A DNA stretch of 64,000 nt from Limnomonas spitsbergensis. Taxonomy: Eukaryota; Chlorophyta; Chlorophyceae; Chlamydomonadales. Made by a program: the position numbers and the translations under genes. Numbering within the stretch: position 1 is the first letter of the stretch; the number at the start of each line of letters is the position of its first letter. This document shows, one piece after another, positions 38,301-44,271 of this stretch. The notes below the pieces were generated by a model. The model ran no database searches. It was given only the letters and a program-made list of their open reading frames with translations, and was not told the origin of the DNA. The stretch is from positions 1,674,001-1,738,000 of the forward strand of contig JAYJMM010000093.1 in NCBI GenBank assembly GCA_037349105.1. The letters are read 5' to 3'.

Positions 38301-41300
38301 CCTAAACCCTTGAGATTCCTCGGCCAAAGCTTGTCCAGTTCCTGTACCATGACTTCAACATGGGTGCATTGGAGGTCAGGCTCGGGCTCTTGCAGCATGG
38401 CCACAGTGAAAATCTCGCCTCCTTATCCTGAATTAATCTGCTTAATTGCCTCCCCCTCCTCCCACCCCTTGCATCTGCTATCTCCTGCTGCTGTCAGGAG
38501 ACGGCCCTGCAGAACGCAACCAATGCAGCCACTCTGTCAAACTTAAGCCCTAAACCCGAAACCCTAAACCCTTACCCCTGCTGCTGTCAGGAGACGGCCC
38601 TGTAGAATGCAACCAATGCAGCCACTCTGTCAACCTTAAACTTTAAACCCTAAGCCCTGCTGTTTTCAGGAGACGGCCTTTCATAATGCAACCAATGCAG
38701 CCACTCTGTCAACCTTAAACTTTAAACCCTAAGCCCTGCTGTTTTCAGGAGACGGCCTTTCATAATGCAACCAATGCAGCCACTCTGTCAGCCTTAAACT
38801 TTAAACCCTAAGCCCTGCTGTTTTCAGGAGACGGCCTTTCATAATGCAACCAATGCGGCCACCCTGTCAACCCTTAACCCTAAAGCATAAACCCTAAACC
38901 CTATACCCTGCTGCTGCCAGGAGACGGCCTTGCAGAATGCAACCAATGCGGCCACTCTGTCAAGGGAGCTGCTGCAGGAGTACAGCACTGCCGGTCCAGG
39001 GTCCACTGCCACCTGGGCCACTTGGGCCAAAGGGGACCAAGACGCGACCAGGTGGGCCAAAGGGGACCAAGACGCGGCCAGGTGGGAGCTGGTTATTATA
39101 AATATGGGTGACGGCACGGATGCGGCTGCGGCCCCAAGCTGCGCTGTTCCCATGACCTCCACTCCCTAGTAGGGCGTAGCTTTCTTCCCTCTATAGCTGT
39201 TGTGAACCCGCAACCCTTTCTGGACCAAAGAGACTACCGGAGATTCGCTTCTCCTTCCCTCATAAGAAACGCTGTTTGGGTTTCCTTGAGGGATCCATGA
39301 ATTTCCTAATAATTGATTCTCATCGCCAATTCCCAGTCGGAATTTCAGAGTTTTGTTCGACAGTTCGCCTGAGGGCGGCACGCAAATAAAAAAATGTTGG
39401 TGCCGGAGGGAATGCAAATCAAATCTACGGTAGGGGACTACAGATTCCCTGGGGCCCAGGTTTATGGCAAGTGGGGTCCGACCTGAGGGGGGGCGAGGGT
39501 CGCCGAGACTTGTTCCGGCGCCGGTTCGCTGGGCCTTCTCCAGCCCGTGATTGCTCTACTTTTTTTTATGTAAAGCTTTTGATCCTTATGTAAAACTGTG
39601 AAAAAGCTGCGCAAAGGTTGAAATCAAGTCTTGACGCGTGTCATTTGGACCCCATGCTTGCCTTCTGCAGGCGCCTGGCTTTGAAGCGTGTGCAGGCAGG
39701 TCACATGCTGGGCACCTCCCTGAAGCAGCTGGCTGCGCTCCACATGCAGCTGCCCAGTGGGCGCAAGGCGGCGGGTGCTGAGCTGGCGCTGGGGGAAGCG
39801 CTTCAGGTCTTGCAGGTGTGTGAGTGAGGGGTGTTGGTGAGGTGGGGGGGCATGCTGGTGAGGGAGGGGGGGGAGGCATACAGGGGCCTGGCAGGCGCTG
39901 AGCTGGCGCTCGGGTAGGCGCTCCAGGCCATGCATGTGTGGAGGGGGAGGGGAGGTTGGTGGGAGGGGGGAGAGGCATGCTGGTGGGGAGGGGGGGTCAT
40001 GCAGCTGCCTGGTGGGCGCAAGGCGGCGGGTGCTGAGCTGGCATTAGGGGGGGGGCTCCAGGTTTTGCAGGTGTGTGGGGTGGGGTGGGGAGGCATGCAG
40101 CTGCCCGGTGGGCGCAAGGCGGCAGGTGCATGTTTTTTGTCGCATGCAGGGGCAGCTGAGTCGGCCATCGAGCTGATCCAATAACCGTATACAACCAAAA
40201 TACAACAAGTACCTTCCAATCAAAAAGTAATATTCAAACATTTGTTGTCTCAACACAGAGGGGCAGTTCAGTCGGCCATGGAGCACCTCCACGTAGTAAA
40301 CAAAATACAATGCATGCCCTCATTAAAAAATAAAACCTTTCCGTGTCACTGCACAGGGGGCGCCTGAGTCGGCCGTCAAGCACCAGAGCACCTACCAGTA
40401 TTCAAAAAAAAAGTGTAAGAACCAACAGTGAAAAGTGAACACCCTGTCATTAAAAGCATTTTGTGTTGCAACGCAGGGGGCAGCTGAGTCGGCCATCGAG
40501 CATCTCCGACGGCTCACCAAGGAGGGCACTACAGGTGGGTTGCATTACGAATCCAAGGGTGCTGCAGGAAAATTCAGCTAGCCTTTAAAGTGTTTGATTT
40601 GGGGTGCTTCATCTTAGTTCAGCTGCACCCTAGTTGATGGCCAGATGCAGCATGTCCTAATGTTTGGTCGACCAGCTCATCAAGGCAGGCACTGCAGGTG
40701 GGTTGCATTTTTAAACTTACGGGTGCTTCAGTTAAAATCCGGGTAGCTTTCAAAGTGTTTGCTTTGGGTTGCCTCATCTTAAGTTCAGCTATACCCTGGT
40801 TGATGGTCAGATGCAGCATATGCCCTAATGCTTGGTCCGCCGGCTCACCAAGGCGGGCACTACAGGTGGGTTGCATTATCACCCCAAGGGTAGCTTTAGG
40901 TAAAATCCAGCTACGCCTTTAAAGTGTTTGATCTGGGGTGCTTCAGCTCGAGTTCGGCTGTACCCTAGTTGATGGCCAGATGCAGCATGCCCTAATGCTT
41001 GGTCGACCAGCTCACCAAGGAGGGCACCACTGGTGGGTTGCATTATCACCCCAAGGGTAGCTTCAGGTAAAATCCAGCTACGCCTTTAAAGTGTTTGATT
41101 TGGGGTGCTTCACCTTAAGTTCGGCTGTACCCTGGCCGATGGTCAGATGCAACATGCCCTAATGCTTGGTCGACCAGCTCACCAAGGAGGGCACCATACT
41201 TGTATTTGGCATTCCCGTGTTTTGTGTAAGGGTGCTTTAAAAGTGTGCCTAGAGGAAGGAATGGATGTCTCGCTTAAAACTGAACCCCGATAATCGATGC

Positions 41301-43724
41301 CTGCTTTTCAACTGTATTGCAACAGTGGAGGCCTGGCTTTTTAGAGAAGCCTGAACCCTAAATCCTGACAATACATGCCTGGTTTGTAACTGAACCCTAA
41401 ACCCTAAAATTGATAATGGATGTCTGGTTGTGTGCAGCGTATGTGGAGGAGCTCACATCACAATACGTAGAGGTGATGCTGCAGGTGAGAGGGGGAGGAC
41501 GGCAGCAGGTCAGGTGGGGGAGGGGAGGGGGGGGAGGGGGCAGGGCAGGGCATGGAGGAGGGCAGCAGGGCAAGGCAGGGAGGACAGGGGAAGGAGGCAG
41601 GGCAGGTCGGGGAGGGCGTGGGAGGGAGGCAGGGAAGGGCAGGGCAAGACAGGGAGGAGGGCAGGGCAGGGATGGGCAGGGGAGGGAGGCAGGGCAAGGC
41701 AGGGCAGGGGATGGGGGACAAGGCAGGGCATGGTGGGCAGGGCAGGGCAAGGCAGGGCAGGGGAGGGGGGACAAGGCAGGGCATGGGGGGCAGGGCAGGG
41801 CAAGGCAGGGCAGGGGAGGGGGGACAAGGTAGGGCATGGTGGGCAGGGCAGGGCAAGACAGGGCAGGGGAGGGGGGACAAGGCAGGGCATGGTGGGCAGG
41901 GCAGGGCAAGGCAGGGCAGAGGAGGGGGGACAAGGCAGGGCATGGTGGGCAGGGCAAGGAGGGGAGGGAGGGGAGGGGGGACAATGCAGGGCAGGGAGGA
42001 GGGCAACAGGGCAGTTGAGAGGGGGGGGTGCAGGGCAGGACAGGGAGGGCAGGGCAGGGAGGGAAGGAGTGCGTAGGGCAGGGCAGGGAGGGCAGGGCAG
42101 GGAGGGATGGGAAGGGAGGGATGGGAAGGGAGGGATGGGCAGGGAGGTATGGGCAGGGGAGGGAGGGCAAGGAAGGGCAGGACAGGGTGGGAAGGAGTGC
42201 GCATGACAGGGCAGGGCAGGGAGGGATGGGCAGGGAGGGATGGGCAGGGAGGGATGGGCAGGGAGGGATGGGTAGGGAGGGATGGGCAGGGGAGGGAGGG
42301 CAAGGGAGGGAAGGAGTGCGCAGGGCAGGGCAGGGAGGGCAGGGAAGGGATGGGATGGGCAGGGAGGGATGGGCACGGGAGGGAGGGCAAGGGAAGGCAG
42401 GGCAGGGAGGGAAGGAGTGTAGGGCAGGACAGGGAGGGAAGGAGTGCGTAGGGCAGGGCAGGGAGGGAAGGGTAGGGGAGGGGTGTGAAATGTGTTGGGA
42501 GTTCTGCCGATTCGGTCCGTTGCCTGAGGCATTGATTGAGGGTGCAAATGCAGGTATAGTAGCCAGGGCTTGCAACAGTGTTTCATAACCACGCTTCAGC
42601 AACCATTCAGCTACATCAGGGCCTGTGGCATTGGGGGCCTGGTGCATCAAGCCATCAGGGCCTGTGGCCTCGGGGGCCTGGTGCATCAAGCCATCAGGGC
42701 CTGTGGCCTCGGGGGCCTGGTGCATCAAGCCCTGCTGCAAGGGCTCCAGGCCCAAGGCCGGGCATGGTTTGGTCCTATTGGCCCAGTGATGGCAGAGCCG
42801 TTTAGTGAAGGTTTAAACCCTAAGGGCTGAACCCTCAACGTAACCATGAACCTTGACCCGTGATTCCTCCCTGTTAAGCCTACAGCATTTCGTGTGCCTG
42901 GGTATGGAGTGTGTGGGCATGGAGTGCGAGGATTGGCTTGATGTGCCTCGACAGAAGAACCCTTGCCCTTACCCTTAAACTGCTTTATTTGCAGCATATT
43001 AAGTGCTTGAACCAGCTTGCAGAAGTCCTCCAGAAGACCCCCCACCCACCCTTAACCCTTTTTACCCTACATCCTAAACCCAGAACCAGCTTGCAGAGGT
43101 CCTCCAGAAGCCCCCCCCCCCTAAACCCTACCACACAATCCCCTACTCTCACTCATACCATGCTTTCCCAAACAGCGCATTGAGTGTGTAGAGCAGCTTG
43201 CTGATCTCCTCCATGAGAACCCCACCCCTAGCCCTTGACACCCTACCACTTAAAACCCTTTCCCCAACCCCTCCCATGCTTCCCCAACATCGCATTCAGT
43301 GCACATAGCAGCTGGCAAAATTCTGCAGGACAACCCAGACCCTACCCCCTAACACATAATCCCTGCTCCCACCCCTTCCATGCTTCCCCAACAGCGCATT
43401 GAGTGCCTGGACCGGCTTGCTTAGCCTCTGCAGGAGAACCCCACCCCTAGACCTTAGCACCATACCACGTAAACCCCTTCCCTAACCCCTACCATGCTCC
43501 TTCAACAGCGCATTGAGTGCCTGGACCGGCTCTCAGAGCTTCTGCGGGAGAACCCCGACCCTACCCCTAACACATTAAACCCTGCTCCCGCCCCTATCAT
43601 GCTTCCCCAACAGCGCATTGAGTGCATGGACCGGCTTGCTGAGCTCCTCCAGAAGAGGGGCGACACCGAGGGAGCCAAGAAGCTGCACCTGCTCAGCGAA
43701 GGGGTGGCATCGCAGCTGGTTTGA
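26278..43724 (+). CDS. Tetratricopeptide-repeat protein, kinesin-light-chain-like, 13 exons (whole gene)
   Basis: Spliced model of 1,368 nt, 455 residues. Exons: 26278-26360, 28107-28155, 29528-29635, 32430-32576, 33827-33965, 36303-36448, 37028-37078, 37820-37942, 38921-39081, 39671-39815, 40477-40534, 41438-41484, 43614-43724. All junctions use GT...AG and every phase fits. TPR-like helices are visible at roughly residues 18-43, 55-85, 102-130, 140-174, 188-216, 345-384 and 420-450, with signatures such as NNLAEFYRNTRQYEKAE, HNLALMYEAAGKHQMALE and LAVELRRIGKSEEAAQY. TPR solenoids are protein-binding scaffolds; the 42-residue spacing resembles kinesin light chain repeats. No signal peptide, membrane segment or catalytic motif is seen, so the partner and cellular role are unknown. 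The exon 9 end and the lack of extra exons are the weakest points. Transcript data are needed for exact junctions. Confidence 0.8.
26361..28106 (+). other. TPR gene intron 1
   Basis: 1,746 bp. The first ~1,080 bp are AT-richer and without features, apart from scattered telomere-like ACCCTGAACC tracts near 27,165 and a CGCTCATAMTCCARGCC motif repeated at about 27,193 and 27,399. The last ~660 bp is the 75-bp array that ends in the acceptor of exon 2. Confidence 0.65.
27447..28106 (+). repeat. 75-bp array ending in the exon 2 acceptor (9 units)
   Basis: Units begin GTCGCCGCACCCACG at 27447, 27521, 27596, 27671, 27746, 27821, 27896, 27971 and 28046. Each contains CTTTTTGGTTTT-type pyrimidine-rich sequence and a TTGCGCAG|GTTG acceptor identical to that of exon 2. 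The real acceptor (28106/28107) is the last one. The period is 25 codons, so long frames here are not genes. Confidence 0.9.
28107..28155 (+). CDS. TPR gene exon 2
   Basis: Completes Lys28 from exon 1, then encodes LKLAEVKFLEALTEAK, the second helix of the first TPR. Acceptor TGCGCAG, donor AAG|GTGTGT. Phase 2 in, phase 0 out. Confidence 0.75.
28396..29527 (+). repeat. ~95-bp array of exon 3 acceptor decoys (10 copies)
   Basis: Copies of polypyrimidine tract + CAG + start of exon 3 (CTTGGGTTTGACGCCAAGGA) have acceptor positions before 28396, 28508, 28713, 28864, 28960, 29056, 29149, 29243, 29338 and 29432; the true exon starts at 29528. Steps in the younger part are 93-96 bp. The two leftmost copies are the most diverged. 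The 29338 copy has CAA in place of CAG, so its acceptor is dead. After the exon-like part each copy runs on into CCTCCTTTCCCCTTGTGACC, unlike the real exon. Confidence 0.9.
29528..29635 (+). CDS. TPR gene exon 3
   Basis: 36 codons, phase 0 on both sides. Encodes LGFDAKDPHIASC and the helix NNLAEFYRNTRQYEKAEQLY, a clear TPR helix pair. Acceptor CCCCTCAG, donor CAG|GTGCGT. It is the last and only open member of the upstream decoy array. Confidence 0.85.
29640..29840 (+). repeat. Copies of the exon 3 end with donor
   Basis: AGGCGGAGCAGCTGTACCAG followed by a donor recurs after the exon, with copy ends at about 29,700 (AAG|GTGTGT), 29,786 (CAG|GTGCGTGATC, same as the real donor) and 29,832 (degenerate). 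The 29,753-29,786 copy also keeps the preceding GGCAGTATGAGA. Confidence 0.8.
29857..29975 (+). repeat. Telomere-like CCCTGAA heptamer tract
   Basis: About eight perfect CCCTGAA units, then degenerate ones (CCCTGGA, CCTTGAA, CCCCGAA). It differs by one base from the plant telomere heptamer CCCTAAA. Interstitial, inside intron 3. Confidence 0.85.
30120..32390 (+). repeat. 14-bp array CCCTGTGCCTTATA, about 160 copies
   Basis: Units alternate CCTTATA, CCCTATA and CCATATA after CCCTGTG; toward the right end they become CCCTGTGCCTTAAA. It fills most of intron 3. As 14 is not a multiple of three, all three plus frames read through as a 14-residue cycle; frames of 400-670 codons are artefacts. Confidence 0.95.
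32430..32576 (+). CDS. TPR gene exon 4
   Basis: 49 codons, phase 0 on both sides. Begins ALSHLDLIYGEKHWLYVAT, the linker typical of kinesin-light-chain-like TPRs, then HNLALMYEAAGKHQMALENM. Acceptor CTGGCAG, donor ACG|GTGAGA. Confidence 0.85.
32680..32900 (+). repeat. Copies of the exon 4 end with donor
   Basis: GAGAACATGCAGAAAG ... GTCAGGCTTCGGTTGATG|GTTAAG ends at 32,730 and a weaker copy (GAGAACACGCACAAAG ... CGGTCAACC) ends at 32,897. Both run on into intron-like AAGAAAGA sequence as at the real exon end. Steps are ~154 and ~167 bp. Confidence 0.8.
33320..33510 (+). repeat. Short degenerate GGTGGCCATA repeat
   Basis: GGTGGCCATATTG and GGTGGCTGAATAA motifs recur about eight times at irregular spacing inside intron 4. 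No function is seen. Confidence 0.5.
33827..33965 (+). CDS. TPR gene exon 5
   Basis: Encodes MFGSRSFLYADSMYALSHIT ... KALQMMKDAVAILEDA, a TPR helix pair with a Gly/Arg-rich turn (KAGGRGADS). Acceptor TACACAG, donor CAG|GTGTGC, phase 0 in and phase 1 out. An alternative donor eight bases on (CAG|GTGGTG) is weaker and would not fit exon 6 as extended here. Confidence 0.75.
33974..34850 (+). repeat. ~150-bp array of exon 5 end copies with donor
   Basis: The exon segment GCGCTGCAGATGATGAARGA ... CTGGAGGATGCAGG recurs near 34,072, 34,224, 34,370, 34,520 and 34,800, increasingly decayed, and perhaps once more at about 35,335. Intervening sequence contains the palindromic ATTCGAATTCGAAT in most units. 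Confidence 0.85.
34852..35270. mobile_element. MITE, family member 2, in TPR intron 5
   Basis: Ends TACCAAAGGTTTAATTTGCC and the complement of GGCAAATCAAATCTACGGTA, with TA at both ends. The 419-bp body is non-coding. It matches the copies at 2.33 and 39.23 kb. Confidence 0.6.
35415..35600 (+). repeat. 40-bp array with internal palindrome
   Basis: The unit contains TTGCCACACTCTGGCG and CGTAGTTTTCTACG; the period of exactly 40 bp is seen at 35,461 and 35,501, with about 4.5 copies. CGTAG/CTACG forms a small stem in each unit. Inside intron 5. Confidence 0.85.
35647..35680 (+). repeat. Interstitial telomere-like CCCTAAA tract
   Basis: Three perfect CCCTAAA heptamers inside intron 5, matching plant-type telomere sequence. 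Similar short tracts occur at 38,275-38,310 and in the exon 9 array. Confidence 0.8.
35690..35955 (+). repeat. ~51-bp and ~30-bp pyrimidine-rich array
   Basis: Repeats of CTCCTCGTGGCCACCTCC and TTGGCCTCCCCGTCTCC, five to six units, inside intron 5. Opposite-strand Glu/Arg/Gly-rich frames are repeat artefacts. Confidence 0.8.
36190..36302 (+). repeat. One decoy copy of the exon 6 acceptor region
   Basis: AGAGCGTTCAGGTGAGGGCA at 36,209 mirrors the exon 6 start AGAGCGTACAGGTGAACG at 36,303, with matching upstream GTAGCTGAATTGC and CTCTGCCC tracts. The decoy acceptor reads CTG instead of CAG. Confidence 0.7.
36303..36448 (+). CDS. TPR gene exon 6
   Basis: Enters in phase 1 with AG AGC GTA CAG and encodes SVQVNVILFWLQ, DLAVELRRIGKSEEAAQY and VRKAVHYMGEDKGEVLAK, a well-formed TPR. 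Acceptor CTCCCCACAG, donor AAG|GTCCGT. A start at 36,341 (after CTCCAG) would also be open but loses most of the first TPR helix. Confidence 0.75.
36700..37027 (+). repeat. Decoys of the exon 7 acceptor plus ATCTAGATCT repeats
   Basis: Acceptor-plus-exon copies start at 36,761 (ACATCAGCACTTTCAGA) and 36,872 (GCTTCAGCACTTTCGAACAG), each continuing AGCCTGGTAGAC; the real exon starts at 37,028. The second copy has an in-frame stop. Intervening sequence is rich in TTTATCTGATCTAGATCTG. Confidence 0.85.
37028..37078 (+). CDS. TPR gene exon 7
   Basis: 17 codons (ASALSDSLVDCLLESRQ), phase 0 on both sides. Acceptor TCTGCAG, donor CAG|GTGGGG. Supported mainly by phase, by the two upstream decoys and by helical character. 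Confidence 0.7.
37330..37819 (+). repeat. Array of exon 8 acceptor decoys (4 copies)
   Basis: CCCCTAACAG|CTGAAGGC-type copies start at 37340, 37453, 37557 and 37707, ahead of the true exon at 37820. Each carries ~55-60 bp of exon sequence (GCCCACGAGGCCATGGCC) then diverges into intron. The 37557 copy has lost its AG (CTG) and the 37453 copy has an in-frame TGA. Confidence 0.9.
37820..37942 (+). CDS. TPR gene exon 8
   Basis: 41 codons, phase 0 on both sides: LKAAHEAMAACLGARVELFG then RDLAVVQSMSKLAGIEGQ. Alpha-helical, TPR-like but less canonical. Acceptor CCCTAACAG, donor CAG|GTGCGG. Confidence 0.8.
37963..38100 (+). repeat. Copies of the exon 8 end
   Basis: GGCCAACTGGGTCAG|GTGCGG at 38,055 repeats the real exon 8 end and donor; weaker CCAGTTGAGGAGAGG copies lie at about 37,978 and 38,031. 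Confidence 0.7.
38498..38920 (+). repeat. 79-93-bp array of exon 9 acceptor decoys (5 copies)
   Basis: TTCAG|GAGACGGCC...ATGCAACCAATGC starts at 38498, 38591, 38670, 38749 and 38828; the real exon starts at 38921. The three middle units are nearly identical at 79 bp. Each unit includes CACTCTGTCAA, a possible in-phase donor, so each could act as a complete 38-bp exon. The 38591 copy has an in-frame TAG. Confidence 0.9.
38921..39081 (+). CDS. TPR gene exon 9 (3' end uncertain)
   Basis: Encodes ETALQNATNAATLSRELLQE followed by low-complexity ATWATWAKGDQDA. I end it at CCAG|GTGGGA (39081) because this is the best donor in phase 2, as exon 10 needs. In-phase alternatives are CT|GTCAAG (38958), GG|GTCCAC (39000) and CCAG|GTGGGC (39051). 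The last ~60 bp contain a 33-bp tandem duplication including the donor, so the true exon may be shorter. Confidence 0.6.
39233..39434. mobile_element. MITE, family member 3, in TPR intron 9
   Basis: Ends TACCGGAGATTCGCTTC...CCTTCCCTC and the complement of GAGGGAATGCAAATCAAATC then TACGGTA, with TA at both ends; ~200 bp, non-coding. Confidence 0.6.
39671..39815 (+). CDS. TPR gene exon 10
   Basis: Phase 2 in, phase 0 out. Encodes RLALKRVQAGHMLGTSLKQL, AALHMQLPSGRKAAGAELAL and GEALQVLQ, a TPR helix pair with a Pro-Ser-Gly turn. Acceptor CTTCTGCAG, donor CAG|GTGTGT. Confidence 0.8.
39860..40135 (+). repeat. Copies of the exon 10 end with donor
   Basis: GGGCGCAAGGCGGCGGGTGC and CTCCAGGTTTTGCAG|GTGTGTG recur; copy ends at 39,935 (donor decayed) and 40,070 (donor intact), with a truncated third copy at about 40,097-40,130. 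G-rich spacer sequence lies between. Confidence 0.85.
40140..40476 (+). repeat. Decoys of the exon 11 acceptor (3 copies)
   Basis: GCAG|GGGCAGCTGAGTCGGCC-like copies start at 40150, about 40261 and 40357; the real exon is at 40477. Each carries 25-40 bp of exon then AT-rich sequence (CAAAATACAA). Confidence 0.85.
40477..40534 (+). CDS. TPR gene exon 11
   Basis: Encodes GAAESAIEHLRRLTKEGTT, phase 0 in and phase 1 out. Acceptor AACGCAG, donor ACAG|GTGGGT. Confidence 0.75.
40660..41200 (+). repeat. ~165-bp array of exon 11 end copies (4 copies)
   Basis: GACCAGCTCACCAAGGAGGGC ... G|GTGGGTTGCATT recurs with donor positions 40,698, 40,866 and 41,033 and a donor-less copy at about 41,196. Steps are 163-168 bp. 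Intron sequence (TAATGCTTGGTCG, CAGATGCAGCATGCCC) is repeated with it. Confidence 0.9.
41438..41484 (+). CDS. TPR gene exon 12
   Basis: Phase 1 in, phase 0 out. Encodes AYVEELTSQYVEVMLQ. Acceptor TGTGCAG, donor CAG|GTGAGA. Short, supported by phase and by consensus sites. Confidence 0.65.
41490..42480 (+). repeat. GGGCAGGGCA / GGGAGGGATG purine-rich array
   Basis: Nearly pure G/A/C repeats of GGGCAGG and GGGAGGGAT with longer ~59-bp units (GGACAAGGCAGGGCATGG) at 41,700-41,960 and 12-bp GGGAGGGATGGG units at about 42,110-42,300. Both strands show long frames that are artefacts. Strong potential for G-quadruplex or triplex DNA in intron 12. Confidence 0.95.
42606..42735 (+). repeat. 39-bp repeat, 3 copies
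   Basis: GGCCTGGTGCATCAAGCC and ATCAGGGCCTGTGGCCTCGG alternate three times, in intron 12. Confidence 0.85.
42990..43613 (+). repeat. ~110-bp array of exon 13 acceptor decoys (5-6 copies)
   Basis: CCCCAACAG|CGCATTGAGTGC-type starts at 42995, 43176, 43291, 43395 and 43509, plus an acceptor-less fragment at about 43,084; the real exon starts at 43614. The 43291 copy has CAT in place of CAG. Each carries ~45 bp of exon then CCCCACCCTAG-type intron. Several copies are interrupted by in-frame stops. Confidence 0.9.
43614..43724 (+). CDS. TPR gene exon 13 (terminal)
   Basis: Encodes RIECMDRLAELLQKRGDTEG then AKKLHLLSEGVASQLV and a TGA stop. A final TPR-like helix pair. Only this copy of the array continues past the ~45-bp shared segment to a stop. 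Confidence 0.8.
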   Translation, partial: RIECMDRLAELLQKRGDTEGAKKLHLLSEGVASQLV

Positions 43725-44271
43725 GGGCGGTTGTCTCAACCACGTAACAAAACTATGTTTACTCTTTTTCGTCGACCTACACTCTTTTTTGAATGGACGA
43801 GTGCGGAGCTTCGTCCAGAGGTCAAGAAGTTCATGATGCTCAGCGAGGGTGTGAAAGGCCAGCTGATTCGAGGATACTGGTGCTTTTTACGAATTCACGG
43901 CATCCATTAAATATCCGTTTTTGAAAGGGCATGACCGCTGTGCTTAAGTGTTGGGTCTGCGCGCGTGTGTGCAGCTACGGCGCTGGGCACTAAATAAAAT
44001 GTGGGTTTAGGTTTTAAAGTATTATGAAACTGGGCCTCCATGCCCCCAATGGAGGAAATCTGAGCCCTGACGATTTAATGGAAATAAAAGACGGTTGTTA
44101 ATTGGTCATCTGTTGTTCAGCTGACAAGCCCGGGCGTGTAAGGGCCTGCCGATCCCGTTATAGAAGCCTCCCTTCAAGGATGACTTGATGATGCAAAATG
44201 TGACTTTCAGGATCCCTAGGTCAATGATTCTACACCCCTGGGCCGTTCAAAATGCATTCGGGATCCCTGTG
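43725..44271 (+). other. 3' flank of the TPR gene with a degenerate exon 13 copy
   Basis: At 43,824-43,872 a decayed copy of the exon 13 end (AAGAAGTTCATGATGCTCAG ... GGCCAGCTG) follows the stop codon. AATAAA occurs near 43,993 and 44,083 as possible polyadenylation signals, although green algae often use TGTAA instead. Confidence 0.55.

Noticed and set aside
41397..42755. Pro/Cys-rich minus frame of 452 codons and Gly/Arg-rich plus frames
   Set aside because: Simple-sequence translation of the GGGCAGG/GGGAGGG array.
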